NCBI GenBank assembly: GCA_964498065.1
Contig: CAZCFZ010000001.1
Location: 84,004 to 148,003, forward strand
DNA length: 64,000 nt
Reading direction: 5' to 3'
From: FEN-1297 sp964498065
GTDB taxonomy: Bacteria; Bacteroidota; Ignavibacteria; Ignavibacteriales; Ignavibacteriaceae
This document shows, in pieces, positions 44,509 to 54,600 of this stretch. The translations under genes and the position numbers were made by a program. Every line of letters starts with the position of its first letter. Position 1 is the first letter of the stretch. The notes beneath the pieces are model-generated. The model was not told the origin of the DNA. It saw nothing but the letters and a program-made list of their open reading frames with translations, and ran no database searches.

Positions 44509-45933
44509 TTATTTAGTCAGATTATATAAAAGCTCAGGCAAATTAACTTTAGCAAACCCGCAATAAGAATCAGACATAGCGTAGGGAATAACTAATTCAT
44601 TATTATGTACAATCGAACCGCATGAATAAACCACATTAGGTACATAACCTTCACGTTCATTTTCATTAGGTTCAATTAGAGGACATTTTAACGTACCGAT
44701 AATTTTCGAAGGATCATCCAAATCAAGCAAGCAAGCACTTAAAGTATATCTTCTAAAAGGTCCTACTGCATGAGTAATAAGAAGCCAGCCATGTTCGGTT
44801 TCAATAGGTGAGCCTCCATTTCCGATTTGAACATATTCCCAGGGTTCTTTGGGTACTTTAAGGATCCTGTATTCATTCCAGAAATAAATGTTATCGGAAA
44901 ACATAATAAATAAATTCTCTCCGTCTTGTCTCGAAGATATTACATACTTACCGTTAATTTTCCTGGGGAATAGAGCCATACCTTTACCTTGAATACCTTT
45001 ACCGTGCAAGGTTCTTATTTTAAATTGCAAAAAATCATTTGTTTCAATTAAATTCGTACTAAATGTCTTACCGTTATAAGCTGTATAGGTAGCATAATAT
45101 TTTGAAGTACCGTCATTTTCTTTAAATAATACAAATCTAGCATCCTCCATACCTACGGACTCTAACGGAGAATTTGGAAAGATTATCCTTTCAGGAAGGG
45201 TTGAAATTTCGGGGAAGTTTATATCATAGTTTGACTCTAACAAATTAATAATTTTATTAGAAAAATTTTCATCCCGATAATTAACGTTGTTTCCATTTAA
45301 ATATATTTTCGCCTGGTTCAAATTAAAATTCCCGGGAAACTTGTCCAGTAGTTTCCGTTGTTCCGAATTTTGAGATTCAATTCTTTCCAGAAGAAACTTT
45401 TTCGAATATATTTTATTCTCATCTTTAATAGGCAATTCGGAATATTTAGAAGTTAAATCAAAAAATATTTCATTCGTTGAATTTAATATTCCCGTCCTGA
45501 ATTCAATGGAAGATAAGTGCCCTTCTCCCGTTGCTCTAAAGCTCATAATAAATCTCAGCATACCGGGTTTTGAATATTTTTGATCCGGATGTGGAACTAT
45601 TGAAGGATTAAAAAGTGAGGCCGCTTCAATCGAATATTCTTTTGAAAAATAAGATCCTAACAAATATTTTTTCTCATTTGAAAGACGGTCAGGATTTTGA
45701 ATTAAAGGTTCAATCCTTTTATAATTCATTAATAATTTTTGTTTAAGATTTAGATGTCTTTGAGAAAAGTCCTTATAAAGTCCTTCCATAATGACTTTAG
45801 TTTCATTTTCTGGAAGGGAGAGAACCTTATCAATTATATTATATATTCTTTTTTCATTTCCCGGGTTAAAATATTGAAAAATAATTTTCGCAGGATTCGC
45901 CGTTATTTTTTTTGTGAGCCGTGTTATAAACAT
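44509..45933 (-). CDS. GH130 family mannoside phosphorylase (long form)
   Basis: 474 residues. The N-terminal ~100 residues are an alpha-helical extension, then the beta-propeller begins (SLFNPSIVPHPDQ, LRFIMSFRATGEGHLSSIEFRTG). The catalytic Asp is expected at Asp264 in SVGMEDARFV. Blocks KGMALFPRKINGKYV and GNGGSPIETEHGWLLITHAVG match the longer GH130 subgroup, in which the helical extension helps oligomerisation or shapes the active site. No signal peptide. AGGAAAA precedes the ATG. Two size classes of GH130 next to each other suggest stepwise breakdown: one for longer oligosaccharides, the other for the disaccharide. This is an inference from precedent in mannan loci. Confidence 0.87.
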   Translation of the reverse strand: MFITRLTKKITANPAKIIFQYFNPGNEKRIYNIIDKVLSLPENETKVIMEGLYKDFSQRHLNLKQKLLMNYKRIEPLIQNPDRLSNEKKYLLGSYFSKEYSIEAASLFNPSIVPHPDQKYSKPGMLRFIMSFRATGEGHLSSIEFRTGILNSTNEIFFDLTSKYSELPIKDENKIYSKKFLLERIESQNSEQRKLLDKFPGNFNLNQAKIYLNGNNVNYRDENFSNKIINLLESNYDINFPEISTLPERIIFPNSPLESVGMEDARFVLFKENDGTSKYYATYTAYNGKTFSTNLIETNDFLQFKIRTLHGKGIQGKGMALFPRKINGKYVISSRQDGENLFIMFSDNIYFWNEYRILKVPKEPWEYVQIGNGGSPIETEHGWLLITHAVGPFRRYTLSACLLDLDDPSKIIGTLKCPLIEPNENEREGYVPNVVYSCGSIVHNNELVIPYAMSDSYCGFAKVNLPELLYNLTK

Positions 45934-45955
45934 TAATATTATTTTCCTATAAGTT

Positions 45956-46765
45956 TTATTCTTTAATACCTGTCGATGCCATACTCTGTATAAAATATTT
46001 TTGAAAGAATAGATATGCTATTACAATGGGCAGTGCCAGCAAAGTAGCCGCCGCTAATTTTACTCCCAGCTGTGATTCTGCTGCTCCTCCGACAGCGAAC
46101 AAAGTTACTAATTGGGGCATAGTCATTAAATGATCATTCCTAATTACGATCAATGGCCATAATACATCATTCCATGAAGTCATAAATGTGAGAATACCTA
46201 CTGTTACTAATGCAGGTACTGAGTTTGGCCAGAGAATTCTAAAAATTATCTGGAGATCCCCGCAGCCGTCAATTCTAGCTGCATCAATCAAGTCCTGCGG
46301 AATACTTTTAAAGTATTGTCTGAACAAAATTATTCCAAGCGCATTCATTAAACCCGGTACAATCAAAGCCCAGTACGTGTCGACCCATCCGAACTTGACC
46401 ATCAAAATATATTGCGGAATTAAAGTAATCTGGAATGGTAATGTCATGGTGAAAATGACAATAAAAAAAATCAAGTTCCTGCCTCTAAATTCCAGTCGCG
46501 AAAGTGCATAACCTACCATAGATCCAAATACGAGAACTCCCAGCGTTACCATAGAAGAAACAAACATGCTGTTTATAAATGCTCTGGTAATAGGAATCTT
46601 GCTTAGCATTTGAGCATAGCTGTTTAAAGAGAGAGAGGTCGGCAAAAAAGTTAATGCTCCGATTTCATTTTCCGGCGATAAGGAGGCAAGCAGCATCCAT
46701 ATAAAAGGATAAAGGAAGACCAGAGCGCAGAGGCAAAGAAATATGTAAAAAATAATCCTTTTCAT
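45956..46765 (-). CDS. ABC sugar transporter permease, MalG type
   Basis: 269 residues with six membrane helices. The cytoplasmic EAA loop reads SIPQDLIDAARIDGCGDLQIIFRILWP (a standard EAA---G loop), which contacts the ATPase. It is the second of two permeases and overlaps the first by 4 bases (ATGA), showing tight translational coupling. It belongs to the CUT1 group, which imports oligosaccharides. No ATPase gene is in the run, so a shared MsmX-type ATPase elsewhere probably drives it. Confidence 0.93.
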   Translation of the reverse strand: MKRIIFYIFLCLCALVFLYPFIWMLLASLSPENEIGALTFLPTSLSLNSYAQMLSKIPITRAFINSMFVSSMVTLGVLVFGSMVGYALSRLEFRGRNLIFFIVIFTMTLPFQITLIPQYILMVKFGWVDTYWALIVPGLMNALGIILFRQYFKSIPQDLIDAARIDGCGDLQIIFRILWPNSVPALVTVGILTFMTSWNDVLWPLIVIRNDHLMTMPQLVTLFAVGGAAESQLGVKLAAATLLALPIVIAYLFFQKYFIQSMASTGIKE

Positions 46766-47625
46766 TTGTCTTTTTCAATAAATTTTTTCTGAAACATAAC
46801 TACTCCTAAAATCAGTACAGCAAAGAAAAGCCCAAGTGTGGCGGAGTATCCCATGTGGTAATAAAAGAAGCCCTGTTTATAAATATACAGTACTGCCGAA
46901 AGTGTGCTATTTAATGGCCCGCCGCCGGTCATAATGTACGGCTCAATAAATAATGAAAAGCCGCCGATAGTGGATAATACTACAACCATAAAAATAGTCG
47001 GATTGATCATAGGCAGAGTAATACTTTTAAATTTCTGCCAATGTGTTGCTCCTTCAAGGTCAGCAGCTTCATAATAGTTTTTAGGAACTGTTTGTAAACC
47101 TACTAAAAATAAAATTATATAGAAGCCTACGTTTTTCCATGTTGCCATAATTGCAATTGAAGGCATAGCCATTGAAGGATTGACAAGCCAGCCGACCCGG
47201 CCTAAGCCGAGAAAAATTAATATACGGTTCAATAGACCAGTATCGAATCCGTACAACTGCTGCCACAATATAGTAACTACAACACCAGATACTATAACTG
47301 GTAGAAAGAATGCAGCTCTAAAAAAACCTCTGAACTTAATATGTTGATTCAATATCTCTGCAAGAAAAAGCGCAATAATTATTTGAAGCGGGATATGAAT
47401 GACTAAGAAAATTAATGTATTACCCAAAGATTTTAAGAAAAACTCGTCGTGAATTAAATGGACATAATTTGTCAAACCGGTATACTGCATAGGAGAAATA
47501 ATATTCCATTTATGAAAGGTTAAAACGACAGAAAACACTACGGGAAAAGCAATGAATATCAAAAAGTAAATGATATACGGAGACACTAAAAAATAAGGCA
47601 CTATTTTTTTACTATTAATATTCAT
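46762..47625 (-). CDS. ABC sugar transporter permease, MalF/UgpA type
   Basis: 287 residues with six membrane helices. The N-terminal block PYFLVSPYIIYFLIFIAFPV is typical of CUT1 inner permeases, and the EAA loop reads PKNYYEAADLEGATHWQKF. It starts 12 bases after the sugar-binding protein gene and overlaps the MalG-type gene by 4 bases. Together the three form the substrate-specific part of one oligosaccharide importer. Confidence 0.93.
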   Translation of the reverse strand: MNINSKKIVPYFLVSPYIIYFLIFIAFPVVFSVVLTFHKWNIISPMQYTGLTNYVHLIHDEFFLKSLGNTLIFLVIHIPLQIIIALFLAEILNQHIKFRGFFRAAFFLPVIVSGVVVTILWQQLYGFDTGLLNRILIFLGLGRVGWLVNPSMAMPSIAIMATWKNVGFYIILFLVGLQTVPKNYYEAADLEGATHWQKFKSITLPMINPTIFMVVVLSTIGGFSLFIEPYIMTGGGPLNSTLSAVLYIYKQGFFYYHMGYSATLGLFFAVLILGVVMFQKKFIEKDK

Positions 47626-47637
47626 AGATAATTTATA

Positions 47638-48936
47638 TTACTTCATATAAAGCAAATTTACCTGTTTAGCCGCATCATCAATCGCTTTTTGCGGCGACTT
47701 TTTCCCGTAAATAACACACGCCTCATATTCCTGTGAAATTATATCAAATACTTCCGTTAAATTTGGGTACGGATCAGTACCTTTCACATATTTTGCTTGC
47801 CTGGCAAATTCAATCATCTTCGGATTATCTTTAAAATAATCTGAAAACAGGGAATCAGTTTCCAGATTTTTTCTTCTCGGAATTTGATTGGTCATTTTCA
47901 AAAACATTAAATCATTCTTTTCCTCTATCATATTTTTGATAAAATCCCATGCAAGTTGAGCATTTGGACAGGTCTTAAATATTACAATATTCTTCGGATC
48001 GCAGTATGTATATACTGGTCCTTTATGATTATCAGGTACCGGCATATGAGTAAAATTAAATTCAAAACCTTTTGGTTTAAATTTATTTGCATGAGAAATT
48101 TCCCATGGTCCGGTAAATCTTGTAGCAATTGTTCCGGAAAGGAAAATATCCTGCCTGGTAGAAAGTCTTTCTTTGGCAAAATAGTCATTAGCATAAAGAT
48201 TTCTAAGAAATGAAAACACTTCAACAGCATACTCATTATCAAAAGCCGCTTTATAATCTTTTACCAGCGGTGCACCTCCCGATGCAGCCAGGTATAACGG
48301 ATAAAAATCAAAAAACCGCTGCCACCATGTTACAAGTACTTCCGAATAACCAAACCATCTGTCTACATAACCGTCCTTATCGATATTTTCATCCTTGAAT
48401 TTTTCAGAAGCAGAATCAAATTGGCTGTATGTTTGCGGCGGGTTTTTTAATCCTAAATGATGAATAATTTTTTTATTATACATTAACATTATCGGATTTA
48501 TTTTCCATGGCACCTGATAAATATGACCGTCAGGGCTGGTTACTTCTTTAACAACATTGCTGTCGCATCTTGAATATATAAAATCTTTAAAACCTTTTAA
48601 TGTATCAAGAGCAACCAGTACACCGGCATGAGCATAATCTTCTACGTCTCCCTGCCACATGTTGGAATAAATATCCGGAGTGGTTTTGCCGACTACGGCG
48701 GCTAAAATAATTTCTTCGCTTGATTGCCCTTCAGGTACCGGCTGAAATGAAACTGTTTCGGAAGGATTTTTTTTGTTCCATCCGTTTACTATATATCTCG
48801 CAAATTCAATTTCTTGAGTATTGTTGCTCGACCAATAAATTAAATGGTTAGGGTTTCGTTCGCCCCTGGAACCGCATGAAATTTGGAATAAAGAGAAAAA
48901 TACCAGGAAGACAATATTTACCCACCATTTTATCAT
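47638..48936 (-). CDS. ABC sugar-binding lipoprotein (SBP family 1)
   Basis: 432 residues from the ATG at 48936. The N-terminus is a lipoprotein signal peptide with Cys21 in FQISCGS as the probable lipidated residue. The rest is a family-1 extracellular solute-binding fold (PDIYSNMWQGDVEDYAHAG, VPWKINPIMLMYNKK, ATRFTGPWEISHANKF), which binds oligosaccharides and delivers them to the MalFG-like permeases downstream. In a diderm cell it would be tethered to a membrane facing the periplasm. No ribosome-binding site is obvious, so the exact start is less sure; an in-frame TTG lies two codons earlier. Gap to the parvulin-like gene upstream is 80 bases. Confidence 0.9.
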   Translation of the reverse strand: MIKWWVNIVFLVFFSLFQISCGSRGERNPNHLIYWSSNNTQEIEFARYIVNGWNKKNPSETVSFQPVPEGQSSEEIILAAVVGKTTPDIYSNMWQGDVEDYAHAGVLVALDTLKGFKDFIYSRCDSNVVKEVTSPDGHIYQVPWKINPIMLMYNKKIIHHLGLKNPPQTYSQFDSASEKFKDENIDKDGYVDRWFGYSEVLVTWWQRFFDFYPLYLAASGGAPLVKDYKAAFDNEYAVEVFSFLRNLYANDYFAKERLSTRQDIFLSGTIATRFTGPWEISHANKFKPKGFEFNFTHMPVPDNHKGPVYTYCDPKNIVIFKTCPNAQLAWDFIKNMIEEKNDLMFLKMTNQIPRRKNLETDSLFSDYFKDNPKMIEFARQAKYVKGTDPYPNLTEVFDIISQEYEACVIYGKKSPQKAIDDAAKQVNLLYMK

Positions 48937-49016
48937 TAACAACCAATTCTATTATATACAGTTTAAAATTTTAAATTATAGAAATTTAATTTTGAGTTAA
49001 AACTTATCAATACCGC

Positions 49017-50570
49017 CTATTCCCAAACCTGCCATGAAAAATCAATAGAGGGATAAGCCGGATGCGGAAACGTTCCTCCCTTCTTAACAACATAAGTATC
49101 AATTGTCCTTGGATTATCATAATCATGGACACTTAATTCTCTTAAAACATTTTCATTAATTTTAACTTTATACTCTTTCCGAAGTTGCTGCAGTTTCCGA
49201 TAAGTTTTTTCAATTAAAATTTGCTTTTTATTATTGTACTTACTTTTCAGAGAAGACGGCGATTCAATGTTTAACCCGACAGTGTTTGCTAAATTATCTC
49301 TTACAACAGCATAGACAATTTTATCCTCCCACCAGTTAAGCTGCTGTTTTATTATTTCTTTATTCTGAAAACCTCTTGCGTATGCCCGCTGAATTAACAA
49401 ATGGTCTCTGACCATTTGCCATATTAATTTTTCCAATGAAGCCGAAAACGAATTAAAATCGGTTTTATCAAATTTTAAATACTCCTCCCGCATTTTATAC
49501 CATTCTAAAAAATCACTTATTGACAGGCTGCCATCATTAAATTCAACAAGTTTCATCTTAGGCAATTCACTATTTGATAAGGTATCAAAATGATTTAGTT
49601 CTTTTTGCATACGCTCATCAAGTTTCCATGTTAGAAATTTCTTTTTAGGCAGTACAAAATTACCCATATAAGAACGGAGAATATCAAATGCTCTGCCCTG
49701 AATTACCGGGTTATGTTCCAGCATCATTTTTCTAACATATAAATCGGAAAGACTATCCGATTGATTTAACTTTAAAGCTCTAACGGCATCATATTCTTCT
49801 TTTTCCAACTCGGATTGCGTAACAACGGCATCTTTCCATATATCAATTAATTTTACAATGTACCAGCCGTCGGAACCATGAATAGGTTTTGAAATTTCGC
49901 CGGCTTTTAATGTATCTACGGTACGGAACATCTCAAGATTCTGCATTCTCAATTTAAACTTGTTTATTTTCATCGATCTTTGACCTACAAAGACAGAATC
50001 TTTTAATTGTATTTTAAATAATGAATCAAACGAAAGTCCGGAATTAAAGCCTGCCAAATAATAATCAAGACTATCTTTATTAGGTGCGTAGAGCCACTTT
50101 ACCTGGAATGTAAATTTTTTTTCATTTATTGCTTTGTTAATTTCAGGTTTAGAAATTTTAATTTTATCAAAAATATCGGCATTAAATAATTGATCGGTTG
50201 CTAAGTCACCCTTAATTGCAGAAAGCAGATCTTTAACTCTTGCGGAATCAGCGAAGCCTTTTTTGTACCCGTCCAGTGCAAGAAGTTTTTCATCAATCAT
50301 ATATTTTAAATAACGCCTTTTTGAATCCGGTTCTCTTTTTGTAAAAGCAGGCCCGAATTCATAACTAGCAAGAAATTCCCGAACAGTAATTTTCTTATTA
50401 CCGATTTGAGCTAATACAGTATTCCCAATTTCAGATTTAAATGCTCTATTAAAATCTATAGATGACGTTGTATCATTTTTAGAGTGCGCAAATATAAAAG
50501 TACCAAGAAAAAAACTAAAAAAAATATATACGCATAAAATATTGGGTATTTTTAAAAGTTTACTTATCAT
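49017..50570 (-). CDS. periplasmic parvulin-like (SurA/PpiC type) foldase
   Basis: 517 residues with a signal peptide (residues 1-28). There is a SurA-like N-terminal helical region (NTVLAQIGNKKITVREFLASY at about 50-70) and a divergent parvulin domain near 150-250, ending ISKPIHGSDGWYIVKLIDIW. The family isomerises prolyl bonds or acts as a chaperone for outer-membrane proteins. Its start follows the PorV-like gene stop by 3 bases, with GGAG inside that gene, so the two are coupled. This links it to assembly or export of the TonB receptor, PorV-like protein and large secreted protein encoded just upstream. The second half is long and lacks a second clear parvulin core. Confidence 0.8.
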   Translation of the reverse strand: MISKLLKIPNILCVYIFFSFFLGTFIFAHSKNDTTSSIDFNRAFKSEIGNTVLAQIGNKKITVREFLASYEFGPAFTKREPDSKRRYLKYMIDEKLLALDGYKKGFADSARVKDLLSAIKGDLATDQLFNADIFDKIKISKPEINKAINEKKFTFQVKWLYAPNKDSLDYYLAGFNSGLSFDSLFKIQLKDSVFVGQRSMKINKFKLRMQNLEMFRTVDTLKAGEISKPIHGSDGWYIVKLIDIWKDAVVTQSELEKEEYDAVRALKLNQSDSLSDLYVRKMMLEHNPVIQGRAFDILRSYMGNFVLPKKKFLTWKLDERMQKELNHFDTLSNSELPKMKLVEFNDGSLSISDFLEWYKMREEYLKFDKTDFNSFSASLEKLIWQMVRDHLLIQRAYARGFQNKEIIKQQLNWWEDKIVYAVVRDNLANTVGLNIESPSSLKSKYNNKKQILIEKTYRKLQQLRKEYKVKINENVLRELSVHDYDNPRTIDTYVVKKGGTFPHPAYPSIDFSWQVWE

Positions 50571-50573
50571 AAA

Positions 50574-51614
50574 CTAAAATTTAACTCCAACTGAGAAAAC
50601 ATTTATACTTTTTAATCTCCCGAAATCGCGGTATGCATAATCGAATTTTACTACATCGGTGCTGAACAACATTTTAGAATTCAATCCTACACCAAAAGAT
50701 AAACCTCCTTCGCCGTCTTTCAGAAATAGTGATTGATACCCGCCCCGCAAGAATAAAAATTCTTTAAAAGAAAATTCCGTACCTACATTAAGGCTTTCAT
50801 AATTATCATTCGGGTGTAATGCATCTACTGCTATAGTCCATCTATAATCTTCAGTATTTATTGCATTAGTAGAAACTCCAATTCTAAAGAGTAAAGGTAA
50901 ACTCCACGAATTCAAATCAATGCTGTACGGTACTTGATCATTTGTTCCTAATTGATCGGGAGCCACGCTGCTGAAAGTTCTTGTATCAATTCCCGATAAT
51001 TTCATAGAAGTTCCGAAATTAGAAATTGAAGCTCCTATTATCATTCCGCCGAACAAGTCGGTTTTAAATGATGTTCCCGCATCAATTGCAAATGCACTGC
51101 TTGACATATGCCAAATCGATTCTTGAATGTACTTAGCAGTAAAGCCAACAGAAAAACGATCACTTAAAGTTCTTGCATAGGAAACACCAACTGCAAGATC
51201 ACCGGCACTGAAAAATTCGCCGGTACCTTCAGGCTGTTCTACGGTTCTAACCTTCATATCGGGCATTGAGAGAGAAGTATAACTAAACCCTAATGTTCCG
51301 AACTCTCCAAGAGGTAAAACGAGGGCCGCAAAATCAAGACTTGTTTGAGCCAGCCATTCCGTATGTACAACATCAACTTCATTCTGGCTTAAATCTGCAA
51401 TACTGGCGGGATTCCAATATAAAGATGTTGCATCATTTGCTCTACTTACATAAGCACTGCCCATACCGGTTGCTGTTGCACCCACACTAATTTCCAAAAA
51501 ATTTGCTGCTGTAGTTCCAACTTTTGAAACATTTACCCCGGAGTTTTGTGCGATTAATGTTGAGATCGATATTATTGTAATAAAAATTAAATTTAGTAAA
51601 ATTTTTTTGTTCAT
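50574..51614 (-). CDS. PorV/PorQ family outer-membrane beta-barrel protein
   Basis: 346 residues from the ATG at 51614; AGAGGC lies 6 bases upstream, while the earlier in-frame start has no ribosome-binding site and would come before the signal peptide (MNKKILLNLIFITIISISTLIAQ). The mature start KVGTTAANFLEISVGATATGMGSAYVS and ATSLYWNPASIADL are hallmarks of the PorV/PorQ family. PorV proper receives T9SS cargo at the cell surface; other members are lipid or cargo-binding barrels. It lies 33 bases after the large secreted-protein gene and is coupled to the parvulin gene. The locus-specific copy suggests a dedicated partner for the 1103-residue protein, not the genome's main PorV. Confidence 0.88.
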   Translation of the reverse strand: MNKKILLNLIFITIISISTLIAQNSGVNVSKVGTTAANFLEISVGATATGMGSAYVSRANDATSLYWNPASIADLSQNEVDVVHTEWLAQTSLDFAALVLPLGEFGTLGFSYTSLSMPDMKVRTVEQPEGTGEFFSAGDLAVGVSYARTLSDRFSVGFTAKYIQESIWHMSSSAFAIDAGTSFKTDLFGGMIIGASISNFGTSMKLSGIDTRTFSSVAPDQLGTNDQVPYSIDLNSWSLPLLFRIGVSTNAINTEDYRWTIAVDALHPNDNYESLNVGTEFSFKEFLFLRGGYQSLFLKDGEGGLSFGVGLNSKMLFSTDVVKFDYAYRDFGRLKSINVFSVGVKF

Positions 51615-51647
51615 AAATGCCTCTTTTAAGCTTCTTATCGGCAATTC

Positions 51648-54600
51648 TTATTTAATAATTGCAAACCTGCCAATCTTTGTTCCCAATGATCCAGCGTCAA
51701 CCTGAAAAATATAAATACCGAATGCGATATCCATTCCGTCTTTTGAAACTAGATTCCATGGTTCTTGACCATTTGCTAAGCTGCTTTCATGTCTTATAGT
51801 TTGCACAAGATTTCCGCTAATAGTATATATTCTAATTGTACATTCTGCAGGAAGATGTATGAAATAAATTCTTCTTACTCCTCTTCCTACTTCCTGAGAA
51901 GTAGGTTCCCAAGAAGCCGCTGCAGGATAAGGATTCGGTACTACAGCAATTTTATCTAAATCTTGCATGAATTTAGATTTATCGAAATAAGCAGACTTAG
52001 TTGTAAATTGATAATATTCACGATTTCTAAACGGTTTATTTGTCGCTATCTTAAATATATCTCCCGCCTGCGGTGCCTTTTGATCTGACTCGGCAATCGT
52101 TGTATCCTGGAATAGCGATAATGACCAGCCTATATGTCTATTTGTATTACTCGTTACTTTCGCTCCCAGTGAATCTCCCGCTATTATAAATACTGCATCT
52201 CCGGCATCAAACTGACCATTCTTATTTACATCCTGAAAGATAAACTGCATGTGAGGGATATTATCTGTTACATCTTTTATGACTATATTGCTTACTATCG
52301 GGTCTGAAAAAGTGCTTGCAGGATAAGAAGTATCTCCTTTCCCCGGATCTGTAAATTGAATTTCGAAATCAGCGGGAAAATTTACCCGCTGTACTTGATA
52401 TACAGGATATCTTGAATCAAAGCCGACTACCGTTAGATAATTACTGCTTCCCTTTTCCCAACCCGTATTAGCCTGATTAATAGTAACTACCGTATCATTT
52501 GTCAAATCAATGCTTAAACCCTGGACAACAGTAGTTTGAGCATGACTACCGTTAAATTGTGTTAATGGAATTAATGTATCGCCGGTGGAATAATTTATTA
52601 AAGAATAAAAAGGATTCGGCGCATTATGAAACGGTGTGTTCTCCTTAAAAACTATTCTATAAGTATTATAATTTTGGATTGAATCCGGATTAAGTTTGTT
52701 GATATTTATTGAACCTGATCCCGGCCCGCTGGCAATAATATTACTTATGTTCGGGGGTACATATCCCGCACTTGGTGCTGTTGGAGTAATGACAGCAGTA
52801 TTCACGTCGGTTTTTACATTACCGTTAATATCAACTTTTATAATAGTAGTTGTTTCTGATGGAGGAATACCTTCTTCCTGTCCTTGAATATTTGTTGTTT
52901 CAAATCCCTTATCGTAAGCTGATACAGCATAGTAATAAGTCTGCCCGTTAACAACATTTGTATCAATAAATGAATGCTTCAGCCCGGAATCTGTGCCCAG
53001 ATCAAACATGGCGCCGTTTACTGAAATTGGAAATAATCCCGTAACGCCGTCTTTTAAATCAAATTGCGCTATAGGTTTTCTAAAAGTTGGCTTTCCGTAT
53101 GCGTCTGTTATAACCTGATCTTCGATAAAATTCGGTTCCGTCGATCTATATATACGGTAGCCTTCAAAATTAACTCTCTGATAAAATTTATCATATGTAT
53201 GTTCAGCTCTTGTATCCCAGTACAAAGTTACTTTATGGTTGCCGGGTATAGCTGTTAAAATTGGTTTTTCAGGAGGTTTCGCAAAATTATATGATGCGTT
53301 GTAGATTGCCTGTATTGTTTGTTTTCTTCTGAACAAATCATTTTTGTCGATACCGAATAAGAGCGCCATTGAAAAACGCTGAGTGGATCCTGTTTCTTCA
53401 GGTTGTCCTTGCTGTGCGGAATAAGTATTTCTGCCGTCCATATGAAATAAATAACTTGAAAAGAAGTTTCCGAGATTGACCCCAACCAGCGACTGCCCGT
53501 GAGGCGATGGTAATGCAGAAAGCGCAGACCAGTTTCTCTCATCATTATTTAGATCATAAGTATGTACTGCAAAAATTGCAAACCCGGTTAATCCTAATTG
53601 ATCCGATTCATCTTTATCAAGAATCCCGAAATCAGGTTCGCCTTGATCAGGTTTTAAATTTCCTTGTGTTCCATCAGCGTCCGGACCAGTATAACCGGCA
53701 TCCAATGGTCCTAATCCGTCACTTCCAACATCATCATTAGCCGGATTCCAATTTCCATTTTCATCTCCCGGCCACCAAAGTTTATTTTTAATTGCAGGTA
53801 GCTCGTTTAACGATTGATAATTAAAATACGACAAGAATTGAGCAGTATCATGGGTAGCAATAAATGCAGCTCTCACACCGCCGGGCGCTACTGGCTGTAC
53901 ACCATATAGCTTTTCCAGTTGTGAGGCATAAGGAGATGAAGCTTCGAAAATAGGCCCATGATATTGCGGATATCGCGGCCAGGTTGCTGCTGCATCATCT
54001 CTGGATTCATCCACCATACCATCATGATCATTATCTATATAATCATAACTAATCCCGGGACTTTCCAGAAATGCATAACCGGCATAACCGACCGGGCTCC
54101 AATGCCCCGGGCTTCCATATGCTACAGTTGACCATGCATAAGAAATATTTAATACTTGATCATAATCTCCGGCATTGTTTGAAGAATTATCATGACCGCC
54201 GATGCCCCAGTCTACATATTGAGCAAACAGAGTTTTAGGATAATCGGTTGTACCCATATTAGTTATTTCATAATACCAAAAGATTACATCTTCAGCCAAA
54301 ACCTGAGACCACTGAAATCCTCTTCCATGAACCTGCATCCCCAAGCCGCCTCTTGTTGTATCATCGGCATCCGGATAAAAGCCATATTTATCTATATATT
54401 CGCGATCCATGTTATCATCAAAGACAAAATAAGTTTCCAGGTCGGCATTTCTTACTCCTTTGCCGAAAAATCCATCCCACTGCCCGCTCCAATCGGCAGG
54501 TCTATCCGGCCAGTACGTAGGCCATGTTGTTGGATCATCGCTACGGGCAACACTACTCTGACTAGGATTAGCATATCCCGGTAAAGACCACCAGCCGTAT

